A stretch of DNA of 18,058 nucleotides, from NCBI GenBank assembly GCA_050697275.1, contig JBOGZI010000080.1:1-18058 (forward strand), read 5' to 3'. The stretch is from JBOGZI01 sp050697275 (GTDB lineage: Bacteria; Actinomycetota; Thermoleophilia; Solirubrobacterales; 70-9). The translations under genes and the position numbers were made by a program. The notes under the pieces are model-generated. The model saw nothing but the letters and a program-made list of their open reading frames with translations. It was not told where the DNA came from and did no database searches. Of the stretch, positions 12,504 through 18,058 are shown piece by piece; positions within the stretch are counted from its first letter, which is position 1, and each line of letters starts with the position of its first letter.

Positions 12504-13303
12504 GCCGGTGCGGCTTCCGGCTCGGGATCGGTCGCGGGCGCCGGCTCCGGCCGGCTCTCGCGCCGGAACGCCCAGTCCGGGTTGACCCGGGCGAGCAGGA
12601 TCGCCGCGGCGGCGGCGTCGGCGGCGGCGATCACGCCGAGCAGGGCGTCGAGCCAGTAGTGATTGCCGCTCGCCACCACTACGTAGGTCATCAGCAGCGG
12701 ATAGGCGAAGAAGAGCGCCTTCAGCGCCCGGGGGCGGACGAGCAGCGCGAGGGACCAGGCGAAGATCACGGACAGCCCGACGTGCATCGAGGGGACGGCC
12801 GCGAACGGGTTGAAGAGGGGATCTCCCGGCGCGGAGAGGTGGGGCTGGTTACCGGTCACGGCGCTGGAGGCGTCGAGCCCGAGCTCGGGAAGGAACCGGG
12901 GCGGCGCGGTGGGATAGAGGGCGTAGCAGGCGACCGAGATCGCCATCGCGGCGAGCACGGTGTTGCGGACGAACCCGTAGCTGCCCCGGTAGCCGAAGTA
13001 GAGCAGTGCCAGCATCAGGCAGCTGCCCTTGAAATGCAGGTTGGCGTAGCCCCAGCGAGCCAGCTCGCCGGCCCAGCCGCTGCTCAGCGTCCACTCCTGC
13101 AGGCCGGGCTCGAACAGGGCGCCGATCGCGCGCTCCGCGGCCACCAGGTCGCGAGCGTGCGCGAACGATTGCTCCATCCCCCCGGCCACCGCCCCGCGTG
13201 CGTAGCGCCAGGCGATGTAGGCGGCGGCGATCACCGCGAACTGGACGAGCAGGTCGAGGGGGCCGCGTGGCAGGAGCCGCTCGCGCAGGCGGGCCGGCGT
13301 CAC
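12500..13303 (-). CDS. PAP2-superfamily membrane protein, Aur1-like (first paralogue)
   Basis: 267 residues with about six membrane helices. The phosphatase motifs are PTAPPRF (131-137), PSMH (171-174) and GNHYWLD (213-219); His 174, His 215 and Asp 219 would form the catalytic set. This version of PAP2 resembles the Aur1/inositol-phosphotransferase branch, which moves phospho-inositol head groups or removes lipid phosphate. Its place between a GT-C-like gene and the PI-phosphate synthase suggests action on inositol lipids, for example dephosphorylating PI-phosphate to PI; that is inference. The C-terminus (about 245-267) is a Pro/Glu/Ala tail. GTG 13303 overlaps the upstream stop by 4 nt (GTGA), and its own stop overlaps pgsA. 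Confidence 0.85.
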   Translation of the reverse strand: MTPARLRERLLPRGPLDLLVQFAVIAAAYIAWRYARGAVAGGMEQSFAHARDLVAAERAIGALFEPGLQEWTLSSGWAGELARWGYANLHFKGSCLMLALLYFGYRGSYGFVRNTVLAAMAISVACYALYPTAPPRFLPELGLDASSAVTGNQPHLSAPGDPLFNPFAAVPSMHVGLSVIFAWSLALLVRPRALKALFFAYPLLMTYVVVASGNHYWLDALLGVIAAADAAAAAILLARVNPDWAFRRESRPEPAPATDPEPEAAPA

Positions 13304-14949
13304 GGCGCGCCCTCCGCGTCACCGTCGCGTGCGCGCGCCTGCTCCCAGCCCCCGGTCGCGGGAGGACGATCGGCGCAGCGGGGGCCGTCGGAGAGGACCC
13401 GCCAGGGCGCGAAGTCGACCACGGCCCGGAAGCGGCCGGGCTCGGTGACGTGCAGGGTGGTGAAGCCGCCGGGCGACCCCTCCACGCACCCCGTCCCCTG
13501 CTCGATCGACCAATAGGGCGTCCAGTGCACCTTGACGAGCGCCGTACCGGGCGCGTCGGCATAGACGACGAAGCCCTCGGGGGTGAGCTTGACCAGCTCC
13601 CCGGCCCCGATCACCAGCGGCGCCGCGTCGCGAACGCGATACACGGTCCAGTCCGGGTTGCGGAAGGCGGGCTCCAGATAGGGGACGCCGCGCGCGATCA
13701 GCTGGGCCTCGGCCTCGGCGGCGTAGTCCAACGGTGCCTCGGGCACGGCGACGAAGCCGACGCCCAGGCGGTCGAGCCACTGGCGGTACTCCTGCGCGCC
13801 GAGGGTGTCCTGGTAGAAGAGCGGGTTCAGCTTGCGGTCGAGCTGGCGCTCCCAGCCGCGGGCGATGTAGATGCCCTTGGGCATGTAGGCGGCCTCCCAA
13901 TGGTGGGCGACGGGGAGCACCTCGACCCGGTAGCCGCGGCGATCAGGTTGCCCCCGCAGGAAGTCCTGGACGGGCGCGTAGTAGCTCGGCTCGACCGAGG
14001 GCTGGGCGTGCACCTCCTCGAGATCGCGCACCACCGGCGACCACTGCCAGTAGACCAGGACCGGGACCAGCAGGATGAGCGCGAACCGCTGCCTCCGCCA
14101 GAGGCCGAAGGCGAGCACCGGCCCGAGCAGCAGCGCTCCCATCCGGGTCGCGTTGCCGCCCATCGGGGTTTGGATCAGGAAGGCGGCGGCGAGGGCGGCG
14201 CCATAGGCGGCGACGCCGTAGCGGAGCAGCTTCTCCTCGCGCGGCAGGGCGATGAAGACGGCGATCGCCACCAGCAGCGCGGGCTGGAAGCTGGAGAAGA
14301 CGAAGGGCTCGGTGCCGCCCTCGGGGAAGGTGAGCGCCAGCAGGATCACCATCCCGACCGACGTGGCCGCCAGCTCCAGGCCCCGGCGGCTTCGCTCCGC
14401 GAACGCGTAGGCGACGGCGCCGCAGCCGAGGAAGAGCGCCGCCACCGGGCTCGCCAGCGCGCTGAGCCCGGCCAGCCCGATTCCGGTCAGTCGCCAGCCG
14501 CGCTGCGCGGCGAAGATGGCGGCGAGCGCCACCGCGATCCCGAGGGCGAAGGTGAGCCGGCCCGTGAACAGGCTGATCGAGGTCCCGGTGGCGAACCAGA
14601 GGATCCCCAGCCGGGCACGGTCCCCCCAGTGGCGGTAGGCGATCGCGGCGAAGAGCAACGCCGCGACGACGATCGCGAGCGCGCCGACCTCGCGCGGGCC
14701 GATCAGCGCCCCCAGCGGCGGGAACAGCAGGCTGTACCCGGGCAGGTGATGGCCCCCGAACCAGAGGTTGTTCCAGGCCGAGACGCCGGCCTGCTCGAAG
14801 AGGCCGGAGCGGAACACCTGCGCCGCATGATCCGCGCTGGGGGGCTGCAGGGCCAGGTAGACGACGCCCAGGGCGGCGGCGATCAGCCCGGGCTCCGCAT
14901 ATCGGCGCAACCCCGCCCAGGAGGCCGCGCGGACCGCCCTGGTGCTCAA
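13300..14949 (-). CDS. Polytopic membrane protein, GT-C-type glycosyltransferase candidate
   Basis: 549 residues. The first 340 contain roughly ten hydrophobic helices; the last 200 (from about VVRDLEEVHAQPS) are a soluble, presumably extracytoplasmic domain. After helix 1 there is an acidic loop, QPPSADHAAQVF (35-46), followed by WNNLWFGGHHLPGYSLLFPP (59-78). An Asp in the first outer loop (Asp 40) and a tail of this kind are typical of GT-C enzymes that use polyprenyl-phosphate sugars. No closer family can be named. The TTG start at 14949 overlaps the TGA of the upstream PAP2 gene by 4 nt (TTGA); the open frame extends further upstream but there it is antisense-like shadow of PAP2. A non-enzymatic transporter-like role is possible. 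Confidence 0.75.
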   Translation of the reverse strand: MSTRAVRAASWAGLRRYAEPGLIAAALGVVYLALQPPSADHAAQVFRSGLFEQAGVSAWNNLWFGGHHLPGYSLLFPPLGALIGPREVGALAIVVAALLFAAIAYRHWGDRARLGILWFATGTSISLFTGRLTFALGIAVALAAIFAAQRGWRLTGIGLAGLSALASPVAALFLGCGAVAYAFAERSRRGLELAATSVGMVILLALTFPEGGTEPFVFSSFQPALLVAIAVFIALPREEKLLRYGVAAYGAALAAAFLIQTPMGGNATRMGALLLGPVLAFGLWRRQRFALILLVPVLVYWQWSPVVRDLEEVHAQPSVEPSYYAPVQDFLRGQPDRRGYRVEVLPVAHHWEAAYMPKGIYIARGWERQLDRKLNPLFYQDTLGAQEYRQWLDRLGVGFVAVPEAPLDYAAEAEAQLIARGVPYLEPAFRNPDWTVYRVRDAAPLVIGAGELVKLTPEGFVVYADAPGTALVKVHWTPYWSIEQGTGCVEGSPGGFTTLHVTEPGRFRAVVDFAPWRVLSDGPRCADRPPATGGWEQARARDGDAEGAP

Positions 14950-15704
14950 GTGGTCGCCGGCCGCCACGCCCAGGCCGCCGGACGCAGGCGGGCAAGCTGC
15001 ATCGCCCCGAGCGCCGCCAGCCCGGCGACGATCCACCCGATCGCTGCGTCGAGCCAGAAGTGGTTCCCGGTCACCATCACCACCCAGAACACGAACAGCG
15101 GATAGGCGCACCAGAGCACGCGGCTGACCAGGTGACGGGAGACGCGGGCGCCCGCCACGCCGATCATCAGCGCGAAGGCGCAGTGCATGCTGGGGATTGC
15201 GGCATAGGGGTTGACGAACATCTGGACGAATGCCGAGTCGTGGTTGACAGAGACCATGTCGAGGCTGTCGGTGAAGCCCAGCTCCTCGAAGAAGCGCGGC
15301 GGCGCGGTGGGGACGAGCGCGTAGCCGATCAGGGCGAGCCCCATCGCGACCATGAACATGTTGCGCACGAAGTAGAAGTGCTCGTTGCGGTAGAGGTAGA
15401 GCCATGCCATGAAGACCGTGGTGACCACGAAGTGCGAGTTCATGTAGGCGAAGTTCGCGATGTCGATCAGCCAGCCGTGCTGCATGACGAGGTTCTGCAG
15501 CGGCTCCTCGAAGAAGAGGCCGAGCGAGCTCTCGATGTCGATCACGGCACGGGCGTTGGCGAAAGCGTCGTTGGCGTTGCCCTCGGCGATCCCGCGGACG
15601 GTCTCGTAGCAGAGGTCGGCCAGCACGAACAGGCCGATCTGCCGGCCGGCGTCTCCATACCCGTTGGGGAGCCAACGGCCGATTCTCTCCACCAGTGTCC
15701 GCAC
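14946..15704 (-). CDS. PAP2-superfamily membrane protein, Aur1-like (second paralogue)
   Basis: 252 residues, a clear paralogue of the gene at 12500-13303: PTAPPRF at 132-138, PSMH at 171-174 and GNHFWLD at 213-219 occupy almost identical residue positions. About six membrane helices. It is the first gene of the coupled run PAP2 - GT-C - PAP2 - pgsA. Keeping two copies around one membrane glycosyltransferase suggests two different lipid-phosphate steps rather than redundancy. GTG 15704 is the likely start; it has no Shine-Dalgarno, but TAGAAT lies 9 nt upstream. A GTG four codons further in is an alternative. Confidence 0.85.
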   Translation of the reverse strand: MRTLVERIGRWLPNGYGDAGRQIGLFVLADLCYETVRGIAEGNANDAFANARAVIDIESSLGLFFEEPLQNLVMQHGWLIDIANFAYMNSHFVVTTVFMAWLYLYRNEHFYFVRNMFMVAMGLALIGYALVPTAPPRFFEELGFTDSLDMVSVNHDSAFVQMFVNPYAAIPSMHCAFALMIGVAGARVSRHLVSRVLWCAYPLFVFWVVMVTGNHFWLDAAIGWIVAGLAALGAMQLARLRPAAWAWRPATT

Positions 15705-15713
15705 GACCGGAAG

Positions 15714-15719
15714 ATTCTA
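15714..15719 (-). promoter_or_regulatory. -10 box at the head of the PAP2/GT-C/pgsA run
   Basis: TAGAAT on minus (15719-15714), one base from TATAAT, 9 nt before GTG 15704. The leader would be only two or three bases. A weak -35 candidate, CTGAGT, lies about 18 bases upstream. It makes the 76-bp gap after the dehalogenase-like gene a likely operon start. Confidence 0.45.
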
Positions 15720-15780
15720 GTCACCGGTCGGCCACGACTCAGTGCAGCCGGTCCACCCTGATTCGCCCCGCTCCGCGGGA

Positions 15781-16581
15781 TCATTGAGGCTCGAGAAAGC
15801 GGACCAGGGTCTCGATCGAGGTCGGCTCGTCACGCCAGGGCCAGTGGCCGGAGTCAGGCAGCTCCACCAGCTCTGCGTTCGGCAGGCGCTCGGCCCAGGC
15901 CCGGCCGAACTCGGCCGGCAGGTAGCGGTCCTTGAGGCCCCAGATGACCAGGCACGGGGCGGCGATCTCGCCGAGCTGCGCCCCGGCGACCGCCAGCTCG
16001 GGCTCGGGCGCCGAGCGGTAGAGATCCAGCACGGCCCGCAGGGTCCCTTGGTCCAGGTGCTCCCAGATCAGGTCGACGAAGGCCGGCTCGTGGCGGCTCC
16101 AATCGCCGCGGGACTCCCGCAGGCCGAGGTCGAGCGCCCGGCGGGTCCAGAGCCGGTTGGAGACCTCGCCCAGGAGGCGGGTCCGCCAGACGCGGGCCGT
16201 GCGGTGCCAGCGATATCCGGGAAGGAGCGGCACCGCGTTGACGATCGCAAGCCGCCGCAGGCGAGCCGGCTCCCGCTGCGCCCCGATCAGGGCGAGCGAG
16301 CCCCAGTCGTGCACGACCAGCGAGTGCTCCTCGATCGCCATCCGCTCGAGGAAGCGAGTGAGGAACCGGGCGTAGCCGCGCATCGAGTGGTCGAACTTCG
16401 CCGGCGACGGCCGTTCGGATCGGCCGAAGCCCGGCAGGTCGAGGGCGATCGCGGGCCCGCCCATCTGCTCGAGGACCGGCAGCCAGTCCTCGGAGTGGGT
16501 CGGGTTGCCGTGCACGAAGACGGCCGGGGGGCCCTCAGCCGGCAGGCGGCGGAAGAAGACGGCCACCCCGTCGACGATCAC
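15781..16581 (-). CDS. Alpha/beta hydrolase, haloalkane-dehalogenase-like
   Basis: 266 residues, cytosolic alpha/beta-hydrolase fold. The nucleophile is Asp 92 in VHDWGS, with His 246 (SGHWPW) and Asp 218 (GLKDRYLP) completing an Asp-His-Asp triad. Asn 26 in HGNPT and Trp 93 next to the nucleophile are the two halide-stabilising residues of haloalkane dehalogenases; Asn-Trp with an Asp-His-Asp triad matches subfamily HLD-III. At the position where HLD-II enzymes have a Glu, this one has Asn 115 (IVNAV). Epoxide hydrolases share the HDWG motif and remain an alternative. GTG 16581 has GGGAC nearby as a weak binding site. It is transcribed toward the PAP2 operon with a 76-bp gap. Confidence 0.8.
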   Translation of the reverse strand: MIVDGVAVFFRRLPAEGPPAVFVHGNPTHSEDWLPVLEQMGGPAIALDLPGFGRSERPSPAKFDHSMRGYARFLTRFLERMAIEEHSLVVHDWGSLALIGAQREPARLRRLAIVNAVPLLPGYRWHRTARVWRTRLLGEVSNRLWTRRALDLGLRESRGDWSRHEPAFVDLIWEHLDQGTLRAVLDLYRSAPEPELAVAGAQLGEIAAPCLVIWGLKDRYLPAEFGRAWAERLPNAELVELPDSGHWPWRDEPTSIETLVRFLEPQ

Positions 16582-16606
16582 CGTCCCGGTCTCGATGCGC
16601 GGACAA

Positions 16607-16612
16607 TATCCT
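16607..16612 (+). promoter_or_regulatory. -10 box of endonuclease III, leaderless; overlaps a divergent -10
   Basis: TATCCT on plus is exactly 6 nt before GTG 16619. On minus the same bases read GGATATTGTCC, giving TATTGT (16609-16604) as a -10 for the divergent dehalogenase-like gene, whose start at 16581 would then have a leader of about 15 nt. One AT-rich patch may therefore serve both directions. Confidence 0.45.
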
Positions 16613-16618
16613 CGCCGG

Positions 16619-17386
16619 GTGCCCCTGCCGAGCAGAGTCGTCCTGGCCGACGGGCGCGAGGTCCCCGTCCGGAAGTCGGAGCCGCCGCCGAGGATCCCGA
16701 AGCGGGATCCGGCCTGGAAGCGACCCTCGCGCCGGCGGGTGCGCGCGATCCGAGACCGGCTCAGGGAGCTCTACGACAGGCCGGTGGCGGAGCCCCATGG
16801 CCACCCGATCGCCGAACTGGTGCGGACGGTTCTGTCCCAGAACACCAACGACCGCAACCGCGACGTCGCCTACGGGCGCCTCCGGGAGCGGTTCCCCAGC
16901 TGGCCGGGGGTTAGGGACGCGCCCCCCGAGGAGGTGGAGGAGGCGATCAGGCCCGGCGGACTCAGCGCCACCAAGGCGCCGCGGATCCAGGAGATCCTCG
17001 GGCGGCTCGGCGAGCCCCCCGACCTCGATTGGCTGGCGGAGGCGCCGCGCACCGAAGCGCTCGCCTACCTCACCGACCTCCCCGGGGTTGGGCGCAAGAC
17101 GGCCGCCTGCGTGCTGATCTTCGCCTTCGGCCGGCCCGAGATCCCGGTGGACACCCACGTGCGCCGGGTGGGTGGGCGCCTCGGCCTCTTCCGGCCGGGC
17201 GCCTCCTTCGAGGAGGCACACGACGAGATGCTCGCCATCACCCCGCCCGAGGACGCCTACGAGCTCCACATCAACCTGATCCGGCACGGCCGGGAGGTCT
17301 GCCGCCCCCATCCGCGCTGCGGCGAGTGCGGGCTGCGGCGGATGTGCCCCTGGTACAGGACCAATATCCTCCGCCGCCAGCCATGA
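16619..17386 (+). CDS. nth: Endonuclease III-family DNA glycosylase
   Basis: Base-excision repair glycosylase/AP lyase for oxidised pyrimidines. Counting from GTG 16619 (255 residues), the helix-hairpin-helix is LPGVGRKTAA (154-163) with catalytic Lys 160, and the catalytic Asp is Asp 178 in VDTHV. The 4Fe-4S loop has Cys 228, 234, 237 and 243 (C-x5-C-x2-C-x5-C; one residue shorter in the first gap than in E. coli Nth). LSQNTND (72-78) places it in a subgroup distinct from classical Nth (LSAQTTD). The first 35 residues are a basic extension. GTG 16619 is preferred because TATCCT precedes it by 6 nt; ATG 16595 would add eight residues. The stop overlaps the cytochrome gene by 4 nt. Confidence 0.9.
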   Translation: MPLPSRVVLADGREVPVRKSEPPPRIPKRDPAWKRPSRRRVRAIRDRLRELYDRPVAEPHGHPIAELVRTVLSQNTNDRNRDVAYGRLRERFPSWPGVRDAPPEEVEEAIRPGGLSATKAPRIQEILGRLGEPPDLDWLAEAPRTEALAYLTDLPGVGRKTAACVLIFAFGRPEIPVDTHVRRVGGRLGLFRPGASFEEAHDEMLAITPPEDAYELHINLIRHGREVCRPHPRCGECGLRRMCPWYRTNILRRQP

Positions 17387-17769
17387 AGAGGAGCACCTTC
17401 GTCATCTTCGGCATCGCGGTGCTGCTCCTCGGCGTGCTGATCCCCGCCTGGGCGATCAGCCGCGAGGGCAGCGGCGACGCCTCACCGGAGAGCGTCCCCT
17501 CCGGCCTCGATGAGGGCAAGGAGCTCTTCGTGGTCAACTGCGGCGCCTGCCATACCCTGGCCAAGGCCGGGACCGACGGCGTGGTCGGGCCCGATCTCGA
17601 CGACCTCCTGGCCCCACCCAGCCCCACCCCGCCCGACCCGGCGACGATCAAGCCCAGGGTCCTGAATGCGATCGAGAACGGGGTGGCCGGCCGGATGCCG
17701 GCCGGGATCCTCAGCGGCGAGCAGGCCGAGACGGTCGCCGAGTTCGTGGCACAGTCCGCGGGGCGCTGA
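17383..17769 (+). CDS. Membrane-anchored mono-haem cytochrome c
   Basis: 128 residues. Residues 4-25 are an uncleaved signal-anchor helix, followed by a Ser/Gly/Pro linker. The class I cytochrome domain has the haem motif CGACH (53-57) and Met 105 in GRMPAG as the likely sixth ligand, with helix AETVAEFVAQSAG at the end. It works outside the membrane as a one-electron carrier; the partner is unknown, possibly the terminal oxidase. ATG 17383 overlaps the nth stop (ATGA). TATCCT at 17365-17370, 12 nt before the ATG, may give it a separate promoter, which would make sense because pairing with a DNA-repair gene is functionally odd. Confidence 0.85.
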   Translation: MKRSTFVIFGIAVLLLGVLIPAWAISREGSGDASPESVPSGLDEGKELFVVNCGACHTLAKAGTDGVVGPDLDDLLAPPSPTPPDPATIKPRVLNAIENGVAGRMPAGILSGEQAETVAEFVAQSAGR

Positions 17770-17964
17770 CGGCGAAATGGCGCCGCCTTGGCCCGCGACA
17801 TCGCAGCCGGCTTCGCCCTCCGGAGCTCCCCGTACCGATTACTGCGGCCGGGCCGGGTTTGTGCCCATTTGCCCGCAACTCCGGCCCCAATGCGGTTTTA
17901 TGCCAGCAGAGAGGAGACTCAGGGAGCCGCTCTCGCGATCGGCGCCCTCACGAAAGGAGTTCAC

Positions 17965-18058
17965 TTGAGTAACGCTGATTCTGCCCCGCGGGCGCGGTCG
18001 CGACTGCGCCGGGCCGGGCTGGTGGGGCTGATCGCGGCCCTCAGCCTCTGTCTGGTGC
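17965..18058 (+). CDS. Start of an exported protein (cut by window edge)
   Basis: TTG 17965 is preceded by AAAGGAG with 5-6 nt spacing, a strong ribosome binding site. The 31 visible codons give MSNADSAPRARSRLRRAG followed by a hydrophobic stretch LVGLIAALSLCLV, a Sec signal peptide or membrane anchor; the Cys could be a lipobox but the residue before it (Leu) is not typical. The gene is cut, so the product is unknown. Being downstream of a cytochrome c, a respiratory-chain subunit is one possibility, without direct support. The 195-bp gap before it contains AT-rich GGTTTTATG around 17892-17900 as a possible promoter region. Confidence 0.65.
   Translation, partial: MSNADSAPRARSRLRRAGLVGLIAALSLCLV

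Noticed and set aside
13198..15105. Long open frame on plus (635 codons)
   Set aside because: It is antisense to the GT-C-like gene and both PAP2 genes, rich in Gly/Arg/Glu/Gln without domains or hydrophobic pattern; a GC-rich shadow.
14950..15675. Upstream extension of the GT-C-like reading frame
   Set aside because: This part is an out-of-frame shadow of the PAP2 gene, Arg/Pro-rich, and the TTGA overlap at 14946-14949 gives a natural start.
1..18058. CRISPR array, insertion sequence or toxin-antitoxin pair
   Set aside because: No regularly spaced direct repeats, transposase-like protein or paired small toxin/antitoxin genes were found on either strand.

Overview
This is a very GC-rich chromosomal window with tightly packed genes, GTG and TTG starts, and many 4-nt stop/start overlaps. 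The gene set (mycobacterial-type inositol-3-phosphate synthase, a CDP-alcohol phosphatidyltransferase of the phosphatidylinositol-phosphate type, a luciferase-like oxidoreductase, phasin-like coiled-coil proteins) points to Actinomycetota, probably a deep lineage such as Thermoleophilia (Solirubrobacterales or Gaiellales). That placement is inferred from gene content, not from a marker-gene search.

Layout. The left edge (1-238, minus) holds the start of a secreted or anchored collagen-like protein, with a promoter and an inverted repeat behind it. Next come tRNA-Glu (567-638, minus) and a foreign-looking HTH gene with a possible LAGLIDADG-like core (730-1542, plus), whose tail runs antisense into argF (1414-2295, minus). 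An EEP-family phosphoesterase (2284-3177) and a small phasin-like protein (3186-3485) follow on plus, converging on a second small coiled-coil protein (3492-3824, minus). An M3-like metallopeptidase (3866-5347, minus) is head-to-head with an RlmD/TrmA-type RNA methyltransferase (5368-6774, plus), followed by a luciferase-like oxidoreductase (6797-7582, plus).

From 7594 to 16581 all genes lie on minus. In transcription order they are: a haloalkane-dehalogenase-like hydrolase; a coupled run PAP2 - GT-C-like membrane protein - PAP2 - CDP-alcohol phosphatidyltransferase; ino1; a glycosyltransferase-PHP fusion; a diverged uracil-DNA-glycosylase-like Fe-S protein; and a 63-residue zinc ribbon. The right end carries nth (endonuclease III) overlapping a membrane-anchored cytochrome c, then the first 31 codons of an exported protein.

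The most interesting system is the 8.5-15.7 kb block. Ino1 makes inositol-3-phosphate and the phosphatidyltransferase can join it to CDP-diacylglycerol. Two Aur1-like PAP2 enzymes, a GT-C-like enzyme and the GT/PHP fusion could then dephosphorylate, transfer or glycosylate the product. I propose this as an undescribed inositol-phospholipid or glycolipid assembly route; the cluster is visible, the chemistry beyond PI-phosphate is inference.

Non-coding signals also stand out: a perfect 13-bp inverted repeat that includes the 3' end of tRNA-Glu, a perfect 14-bp palindrome between that tRNA and the HTH gene, a recurring TANNNT-N6-start arrangement that looks like leaderless transcription, and a dispersed repeat of about 70-100 bp at three gene boundaries.
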